This document shows, one piece after another, positions 56,526 to 64,000 of a DNA stretch of 64,000 bases. Origin of the DNA: Lingula anatina (Eukaryota > Brachiopoda > Lingulata > Lingulida > Lingulidae); NCBI RefSeq assembly GCF_001039355.2, contig NW_019775746.1:1093947-1157946 (forward strand), given 5' to 3'. The translations under genes and the position numbers were made by a program. Below the pieces are notes generated by a model. It worked only from the letters and a program-made list of their open reading frames with translations. It was not told where the DNA came from and did no database searches. Positions within the stretch are counted from its first letter, which is position 1. Every line of letters begins with the position of its first letter.

Positions 56526-59500
56526 CCTTGACAGGGTTATCTTCACGATCGATATTTGTTAACTTTTTGGTATACACATGCATCTTTGTTATATTGTGCA
56601 TAGTATTTTTAAAAGGCAGACTGGGAATTATGTCCACGCCCCATCATGCGTCGTTTTCCTAAATTAATGTGGAAAAGAGAACAACATATGACTAGGCCAA
56701 AAGTTTTTAAACAAATGATTTATTCACGAACATTTCATTCATCAAAAATTGATAAAACACACAGAAAAAATTTAAAAGTTAACGAATTGCCAAGCAATGA
56801 GTAACAATGTGAATAAAAAAATCTAAACTACTCAGCCTGTACTCTTAACGTTTTTCAGTTATAAACTTAATCCGACTGCTGGTGGGGAAATCCCAAATGA
56901 CGTCACGCTAGTAAGTCGCCGCTTTTCTGCGCATGTCAGGATTTAGCTAGTTTTTGTTTTGCTCTAAGCGACATGCGCAGTAAATCTGCGCTCAACGAGT
57001 ATAACCAGGTACAAATGAAAAACATTGTGTGTTCCTATCCAGCATCTAGGAGATCAGTGGCCACTGCACAGGGTAGGTTGGACTGTCACATACGTTGTTT
57101 AGTCCCCCATTATTATATATTAATCGACTGGTTATTAATAGGAATTTCTGGGCGTCCGCGTGACTTCCGTTTTGTCTGCACTCTTCCTGAATTGAGGCGT
57201 CGTTGACGCGAGCCACGATTATTAATGCACCTATGCATTTTAATGTTTAGTTTTGATCCAAGATGTGCTCTGCCATAAACGTCAGTGCTGAAAACGCTTA
57301 TAATCACCTTGTCACCTATCGACGCCTGCCTCCAAAGTTGCATATATATTTCAGTAGCTCAGTGGACATGATAGATTGCACTGCCTTCAAATTCCATTCT
57401 GAAGGATTCTGACCGAGTAGCCATGAAAAATGTCCAATATTGCTGGTACTGTTTGGCTGTAATCTGCCCTAGGGCCGTACTGTTGATAAACACCAAATGA
57501 AATGACAGGTTTTGCTTAGTAATTTGTTGGAGCATGCAGCATTTTTCTCTCATACTGCAGTGCACTTACAAGTCCTGTTATTTTTCACAATTCTAATGTG
57601 AAGTTTGTTATTAAACATTCAGATGAGATGGTTTGTGCAATATTCATACTGCCTGTCAAAAGTTTTCCTCCTGGCATTGTGTAGAATACAGAAAGGTCAA
57701 GGCTGAAAGCTTCAATAACTCATTAATTATAATTGTCTTTTGAACTTTGAAGTCCCTCTTAAGTTTCTACGACCAATTACTAGTAAGTTAAAGTATTTGA
57801 TTAAATAACTTATTTGATACATTGATCTTAACTTTAACCCTCAGGTTGAGATTTTACTGAATAAATGATTATTCTTGAGATCTGAGTAATATTTCATAAA
57901 GTACTGATTTTAATAAAATTCAACATTCACACTGCCAGCACATTTGTGAATCTGCAACTCTGTTTTTTCCCCTTTTTTGTTGTTGAATGTGGTCGTGTTT
58001 GGTTTTGCCATATGTTAAATGTTTCATATATTTGAATTAAAATAGCTCAACCATGCAGGTACTATTAGACACATGCTACTGCAGCATATGGGTACTACTA
58101 TCAGACTGTACTAGTACTAATTGTACTAGCAGGAGTGAGCTGTCTCAGCAGGGATTTTAGCTATTACTGTGAAAATCCATTTGATGTACAGTAAGGGTAC
58201 TAGTAGATGCATGGGGGAAAGTGGCTTTAACAGTACTGTGTTGATTTATTATTATAATGTGATGATCAATTGTCAACTTCACCCCACTTATTATTTCACA
58301 TCGCTATACCCAGACAGGTTCTGGAGGTTACTTTTTGAATTCTCTCACAGTAAGATTTTTTTCAATTTTAAACTGCAACGTGGATAATCCTATTGATGCT
58401 GAGAGAACCTTACTAGTATATTTTGTGTTTGTGTTCACACACACACACACACAATACAAATTTAAGTAATATTTATATATATGTCATTCTTTGCTAGTGG
58501 TTACAAAATGTTGAATTTGGCCAAAAATTTCAAACGTTCTCTGGGAAGGTGTAATTTTGCAATGTGATAGCTACACCATCACAGTTTATCATTTCATAAA
58601 AAGGGAAACAGCAGATGCCCTTTTTAGGGCACACAGGAGAGTTGAACAGCTATACTCACCAAATCCAAGACGCGTTACCCTGGGTAATATATTTTGCACA
58701 AACTAATGAAAGTCTAATGGAATGTTTCCAGTTTTAGTTTAAATCATAAGGGGGTGTTGTTTCAGTGCTTTAAAACTGGTTTTGAAGAATTCAATCCACA
58801 TTTCATAATTAATAAAAATGGTGAATATGTAGGACACGATAACGTTAGAGACGCGGGAACAAAAACTTTTTATAATCATCTAAATAATAACAATATTTTT
58901 GCTATTATCCACACACATACTTCAATCATGAGGGGAGCATCACTCTCACATGCTTTTAAATTGGAATTGACAAACACAGAGGAATAATGCACATGTTTTT
59001 GTTTACTGTAACTCTGTTACATGGGACACACGCTGAACAAAGTTGATCTAAAGAATTTTCCAGATTGTAGTTTTTTTGTCAGAATTATTATTATTTCTTA
59101 TTATTTTAACACAATAAAGTTCAGGTAAATACAAAATTTAACAAAATGAAGTTCAGTGTAACACAAAGTTCAGTATTATAACATTCTTTCTGACATCTGT
59201 GGACCACTGGTGATATCTGCTCTGTGCTCACCAAGGCATCCACTCTTGGAATTCTGAAAAAAAATCATACAAAGAATCTGTTTACTCTGATAACGAACAA
59301 TGAGTAACCTAAGATTACAAATAGTTTATTGCTTATTCAAACAAAGTACAGTGCATTATGAGTGGCAAACACGCATTACTGGGACACATTTTCTTCACCC
59401 ATTTTCGGTGCTTCATTTTGTCTCTGTACGTTAGTGTTGCAGTAATCCATAATTGCTGTTTTTACAGACGGTTAAATTTTAAACGCACTGAATACAGTGT

Positions 59501-60636
59501 AGCAGCTTAATTTAAGAAAAAACTAAAAAAAAAGTCATTCAATTTTGATGATTGAGTTTTCGAGAACAAGAGAACATGAAAACGGTGTCACCGCTTTACC
59601 ATTTCAATATGAACTTTAGTCCGCCATGTGACACAGACGCAAAACGAAAGTTCAGATGAAGTCACCCTACTTATCGAATGGTAATAATCAATCGGTACAC
59701 ATATATGTTGAAACAATTGACGAAAAATGAAACGAAACTCAGTATTTCTCACCTTCATGCAAAGAAGATCCCTATAAACAGTCCTGTGGCAGTTAAATTG
59801 AGGGAATTACACCTGTGCCCTGTATCCAATCTCGAAAGCGTCACTGCATTACATGTTATCAGAATGGGACACGCGCCAGTTTGAGCTGGTTTTCAGTGTG
59901 CAAAAGAAGCCATTCGTGTGTGAGACGTCATCAGTTAGTGAGTGTGGAAGCAGATCGCTATCGATGTATAATTTTCACGCGGCATTTTAAAGTCGTCTGA
60001 TAAAAATCGATCTCTGAAATTTCAGCTTAACGAACGTTACATAGGACACGGTGAAGAAAAATCGATCATGTTGAGCAAGAAATGTGAATTTTGTGACGGA
60101 AATTTTGTGATAATTTTTCAGTGACTTCAAATAAATTTTTATTTAAATAACCATTTGCCCATTCTGTTTATTATAACTTCTTGCAGTAGGTGTATTTCCT
60201 GCTTCAATAATCCATTCAAATCCTAAACAAACTGTTCCTAAATAGAGGTAGGGTCAAAATTCCACAAAAATGGACGCCATTTTGAGGGCAATTTCGATAT
60301 GTTTTCTTCTTTTTCTCTTCTTTTGCTTTTATAACAGCATCCTCCTTGCTCATGCAGCTTCTTTGATTTGTTATTGAGACAAACACAACGATGTCATGAG
60401 AAATTGGTTGGCTATCTAAATTAAATTACATTCTTGTTACAAGTCCTTTGTTCCATTCATGTGTTATATTATAAGAGAACAACTTCAATATATGGATGTC
60501 TTTGCTTTTTGAGAAAAGAAAATATTAAAGGAACTGAAGGTTCAGACAACCCAGTCTTCATTTATAAAAAACATGATACTGTAATGTATATATGTATGCG
60601 GGCAAACAACTTTAATGTGGATGTTTTCATTTTCAG
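56526..60636. other. Region between the Tc1 copy and the zinc-finger gene (probable 5' region and first intron)
   Basis: No coding exon was recognised. A CpG-containing stretch at 56880-57240 has promoter-type motifs, listed separately. A short CA microsatellite lies at 58436-58453. Open frames near 58754-58987 and 59678-59884 match nothing I know. Confidence 0.45.
56898..56980 (+). promoter_or_regulatory. Candidate promoter of the zinc-finger gene (CRE and NRF-1-like sites)
   Basis: A full palindromic CRE (TGACGTCA, 56898-56905) is followed by CTGCGCATGTC (56927-56937) and its exact reverse complement GACATGCGCAG (56970-56980), which resemble NRF-1 half-sites. A GTAAGT-like donor sits at 56911. 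These are typical of ubiquitously expressed genes. The link to the gene starting at 60638 is inferred from position only. Confidence 0.3.
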
Positions 60637-60637
60637 A

Positions 60638-63600
60638 ATGGATAGTGTAGAAGGCGAAGATTCAGACAACCCAGATAAGAACATTACTGACCCTTCCAAT
60701 CCCCCAGTGGTCAGCATGTCCAAGTCCAGCCTTTGTAGTGGATGTGATAGTCCAAAGTCACTGGACCCTGCAGCCAAGGTACCAGCCAGGGTCCTCACTC
60801 CCTCTGCTGTCTCTGATGCACGGCAAAAGAAAACCATCCAGTTGAGAAATGCAAAATTTAACATTGATAAACTGAAAAGTTTGGCCAGTAATCTGCCAGT
60901 AAAAAATTGGCGAAGAGAGGATAGTAAATCAGCTGATCTCAGCACAGTGCCACCTAGAGATAATATTGACAGTTTATATAGTGACAATAGTGCCAGTGCC
61001 AGTAGCGTTTCCAACAATAGCAGTGTCAGTAACAATGACAGCAACAGCATTGTTAACATTAACGGTCACAGTAGCTATGAAAACTACATAAGTGGTAGCA
61101 GTGTTGCCAGTGACAAGAACAACAGTAACAATCCTCGTCATTCAAGCAGTAACAGTAACAACATCATTGACAGTGACAATAGTAGTATCAACAACTGTGA
61201 TAAAGACAACAGTCCTCAAGAAAAATCCCTTGGTGTCAAATTAACAACTCCAGCCAAAGACATAATACATATTTCTGATGATGAAGAGGTTGATGTTGAT
61301 ATCATTGGTTACAGTGATGATGCTGAAAATGCTCACAGCAGTGATGATAATGTTCCCAACAAACCTGACGACAGCAGAATCCGTACGAAACAACCGTCCC
61401 GTTTGGAAGATGACAGTGCACATTACAGCCCCAAAAACCAGTCCAATAAGAATTCAGCTGCGATCACTCACCGAGGCGACTCATACATGCAATCAAACCT
61501 CACAGACAGCAGCCCTACATACTTCAACAGCAATAACAATGTCAGAAGTCTCAGTGAGAATGATACCTCTTTTTATACCACAAGTGACAACGAGCCATTA
61601 GTTCTTAAAATCCAACAGCAAGTTCATTGCTCCGTGGATAGTAAAGAAGAGAGTAAAGGTATTCCCATTGAAAGAATGACGGAACAAATAACAAAGAAAC
61701 ATAGAAAGTCACTACCCAAAAAGAAGAAGAGAAAAAAGGCAACCACTGGGAAGCATAAGTGTGCATACTGCTCAAGAAGTTACCCAACCGTGAGCCAGCT
61801 GATCGTACACACCAGATACCATACGGGAGAGGAGCCATTTTCATGCTCCTACTGTGACAGAAAATTCAAAACCAGCTCTCATCGAAAATATCATGAATCA
61901 TCTCACATAACGCAAGGTGGAATTTATGCTTGTCAAGACACGGCATTCACAAGCAAAAGTGTCGTTAGTTGTGAATCAAACTCAGAAACTGTCCATCAAA
62001 GTTTGGAATCTGCCCAGAGTAAGGAAAATGATACTGAAGATTCAGTGGACTGTAATGAGGTGAAGAAGACTACAGCAATGCATGACAATGACAACAAGAA
62101 TGTGGATGCTTCATTGAAAAACAAAGCCCAGGTCTCGGAGTGCAGCCAAGATGGAAAGAAGGCATCAGACAAATTGGCAAAGAAGAGATCTCTGGATGCT
62201 GATCTTGAGCCAACAACACCAAAACAAGCTAGACATTCAACAGTTGAAGAAGAAATCCTCTCATTAGAGTGCCTCTATTGTGAACGAGTATTCAAAAGCC
62301 CCTCTCTTCTTGAGTACCATGAATGGACTCATGGTATTAACAAATCCTTCAACTGCAAGACCTGTGGCAAGTCATTCAGAACAGTGGAAGGATGGAAAAG
62401 GCACATGAAGTTCCACACAAAGCAGGTTGCCTTTCTGTGTCAGTACTGTCAAAAGTCATTTTCCTCTAAGAGTAATAAGACAGCCCATGAGAGAAAAAGA
62501 TGCCCCGTTAGAAGAAAACGGACCTATCCATGTCAGCATTGTGGACTAGTGTTTGCTGATGAAAATGTTGAAAGGCTACATGAAGAGAAATGTGCTCCTG
62601 CAACTAGGGCTACTACCTCTGGATCTGAACCTAAAGACTCCATTGCATTTCAGAAAAGTCTCGATTCTCCACCAGAGAAGATAAAGAGAATTGCCAAAAA
62701 GAAGAAGAAGAAGAAGAAAAAGAAGAGCATTCCTTCTAACCACAAGTCGTCACCTCAACATTTTATGCTTACCAAAAAGAAAAAGGTCAAAGGTCACTTG
62801 AGGTTTGGATCAAGCCATTTTCCCTTTGACACAGAAGACAACAGATGTCCAATTTGTGAAAAGAAGTTCTCATGCAAAGGTAATACCAACCGCCACTTAA
62901 AAGTTATACACCCCAAGGAATGGATGAGAATCCTGAGCACAAGAACCTCTCCAAGGAAAGAACACCATGTGGTAACACAGACTGTTCAAGGTTTGACAAA
63001 TTTGATTGAAGACAGTAGCAGATTGACAGAGGATGTTGTTCTAGATTCGGTAGAACCTGTTGAGAAAAATGTTCTCTGTTCTAAATCGAAAATACACCAT
63101 GAAGATGAGACACAAGGTGCATGTACATATTCCCAGTCATACAAAGCCAATCATGTGGAACATGTTCCCAGTGCAGGTGGGGACAGTAATGCCAAAGTCG
63201 AGTACCAGGCTACAAAAGCACTTTCACCTGATCTCACTATAACATTCACCAAAAAGAAACACCAGGGTAATGATAAAACCAACAAAGAAGGACTCCAGGT
63301 TCTTAATCCATCAGAATTGAACGATGAGAGTACAACACCTGCAAAAATAGCTGAAGTCAGTTCATCCCTATTCAAATGTCATGATTGTCATAAGGCTTTT
63401 CCCACATGGAAAGAGAGACGCCATCACTGGAAAAGAGAACATCAACCTGGGTTAGGCAACAAAAGTTCTGGTGCTTCCTTATCCAGCCATGGAGACAGGC
63501 GGCAGGAAGGAAAACATCGAGAATCGAGTAGTAGTCTTACAAGGCCGTCCCAAAAACACAAATCCAGTGAAGATAAGGATGTCCGCTTGGAGGAGAACCA

Positions 63601-64000
63601 GGATGGCAATCTGCCCTCAGAAAAGAAAAGACTTTTGTCTCAAAGTGAGCATTGTGCCCAGTCAAAACAATCAGAAGGGATAAAGCCTGCAGTGGTGTCT
63701 TCTTCTTGGACGCAAGAAAACTGGTCCAGTTTAGATAAATTTGCTAATGATGTACAGCAAAGTTCTGTATTTGAAAGAAAAAGGCACAGGCATTCCAGTA
63801 ACTCAAAACATTCCAGTAGACACAAGCATAAAAAAAGAGACAGGGAATTTCTTGGTAGGGAAGAGTCACAGGTTCATGGACATGGGTCTAGTATTCATAC
63901 TCCCAGTAGAACAATGACACATGCACATGCATTTAACCATAGTAGTATGAAGAAGTCTCCAGCAAAGCTTTATTCGGATAAAATTTCTGTAGTCCCAGCC
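60638..64000 (+). CDS. Large C2H2 zinc-finger protein, first 1121 codons (runs off the window)
   Basis: This is probably a nuclear DNA-binding regulator. An acceptor (TTTTCATTTTCAG) ends at 60636 and ATG is at 60638. The frame is then open to the window edge without an intron. The N-terminal 370 residues are disordered and rich in Ser, Asn and Asp, with a SUMO-interaction-like IIHISDDEE at 209-217. Eight fingers start at Cys 375, 403, 545, 573, 601, 632, 737 and 914. Fingers 1-4, 7 and 8 are C2H2, and fingers 5 and 6 end in Cys (C2HC). Only fingers 1-2 are joined by a near-consensus HTGEEPF linker. A run of ten lysines lies at 687-696, and basic His/Ser/Lys-rich sequence fills the end. Scattered fingers between long disordered stretches differ from KRAB-type arrays. 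I cannot name the orthologue. The stop codon is beyond 64000. Confidence 0.88.
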   Translation, partial: MDSVEGEDSDNPDKNITDPSNPPVVSMSKSSLCSGCDSPKSLDPAAKVPARVLTPSAVSDARQKKTIQLRNAKFNIDKLKSLASNLPVKNWRREDSKSADLSTVPPRDNIDSLYSDNSASASSVSNNSSVSNNDSNSIVNINGHSSYENYISGSSVASDKNNSNNPRHSSSNSNNIIDSDNSSINNCDKDNSPQEKSLGVKLTTPAKDIIHISDDEEVDVDIIGYSDDAENAHSSDDNVPNKPDDSRIRTKQPSRLEDDSAHYSPKNQSNKNSAAITHRGDSYMQSNLTDSSPTYFNSNNNVRSLSENDTSFYTTSDNEPLVLKIQQQVHCSVDSKEESKGIPIERMTEQITKKHRKSLPKKKKRKKATTGKHKCAYCSRSYPTVSQLIVHTRYHTGEEPFSCSYCDRKFKTSSHRKYHESSHITQGGIYACQDTAFTSKSVVSCESNSETVHQSLESAQSKENDTEDSVDCNEVKKTTAMHDNDNKNVDASLKNKAQVSECSQDGKKASDKLAKKRSLDADLEPTTPKQARHSTVEEEILSLECLYCERVFKSPSLLEYHEWTHGINKSFNCKTCGKSFRTVEGWKRHMKFHTKQVAFLCQYCQKSFSSKSNKTAHERKRCPVRRKRTYPCQHCGLVFADENVERLHEEKCAPATRATTSGSEPKDSIAFQKSLDSPPEKIKRIAKKKKKKKKKKSIPSNHKSSPQHFMLTKKKKVKGHLRFGSSHFPFDTEDNRCPICEKKFSCKGNTNRHLKVIHPKEWMRILSTRTSPRKEHHVVTQTVQGLTNLIEDSSRLTEDVVLDSVEPVEKNVLCSKSKIHHEDETQGACTYSQSYKANHVEHVPSAGGDSNAKVEYQATKALSPDLTITFTKKKHQGNDKTNKEGLQVLNPSELNDESTTPAKIAEVSSSLFKCHDCHKAFPTWKERRHHWKREHQPGLGNKSSGASLSSHGDRRQEGKHRESSSSLTRPSQKHKSSEDKDVRLEENQDGNLPSEKKRLLSQSEHCAQSKQSEGIKPAVVSSSWTQENWSSLDKFANDVQQSSVFERKRHRHSSNSKHSSRHKHKKRDREFLGREESQVHGHGSSIHTPSRTMTHAHAFNHSSMKKSPAKLYSDKISVVPA

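Noticed and set aside
60562-61059. 165-codon leucine-rich minus-strand frame
   Set aside because: It is the antisense shadow of the Ser/Asn-rich N-terminus of the zinc-finger gene.

Overview
The window reads as a draft assembly of an animal nuclear genome. It is AT-rich and intron-rich, full of microsatellites, and has GT-AG introns and metazoan gene families. A NeuroD-type bHLH gene, a GT11 fucosyltransferase with a decayed paralogue, a Tx1/L1-like LINE and several cut-and-paste transposon families suggest a marine invertebrate. A deuterostome such as a hemichordate or echinoderm is my guess, but the sequence does not prove it.

A key fact for any reader is that the assembler laid both haplotypes end to end in several places. 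Positions 1-1352 repeat as 1920-3271, and 17343-21575 repeat as 21579-25815. Positions 28736-29642, 30113-32890 and 32892-36740 are overlapping versions of one locus. The joins are single N's at 1353, 21576 and 32891 and a 470-N gap at 29643-30112. The apparent tandem duplicates are alleles.

Layout from left to right. (1) 1-9326, minus strand: a NeuroD-family gene, with its coding exon cut at 1354, a predicted 6.9 kb intron and a candidate non-coding first exon and promoter near 9040-9330. (2) 9327-17342: no recognisable gene. (3) 17343-36740: one eight-exon ankyrin-repeat gene (236 aa) on the plus strand, present in allelic pieces. A 2.76 kb LINE sits in intron 5, and a 1.46 kb TIR transposon is present in only one haplotype. 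(4) 36741-41508: a hairpin transposon, an older interspersed repeat, and on the minus strand a three-exon gene for a 118-aa secreted peptide precursor that I found by joining exons in phase. (5) 43777-44835: an intact alpha-1,2-fucosyltransferase-like gene, with a decayed copy at 46150-46690. (6) 47000-56525: mostly transposons (Harbinger-like and hAT-like MITEs, two more members of the hairpin family, a dead Tc1 copy). (7) 60638-64000: the first 1121 codons of a large C2H2 zinc-finger gene that runs off the right edge.

The genes do not form a pathway; this is an ordinary eukaryotic neighbourhood. The most interesting items are the unrecognised cyclic-peptide-type precursor on the minus strand, the hairpin/foldback transposon family, and the haplotype-specific insertions that the mis-joined assembly makes visible.
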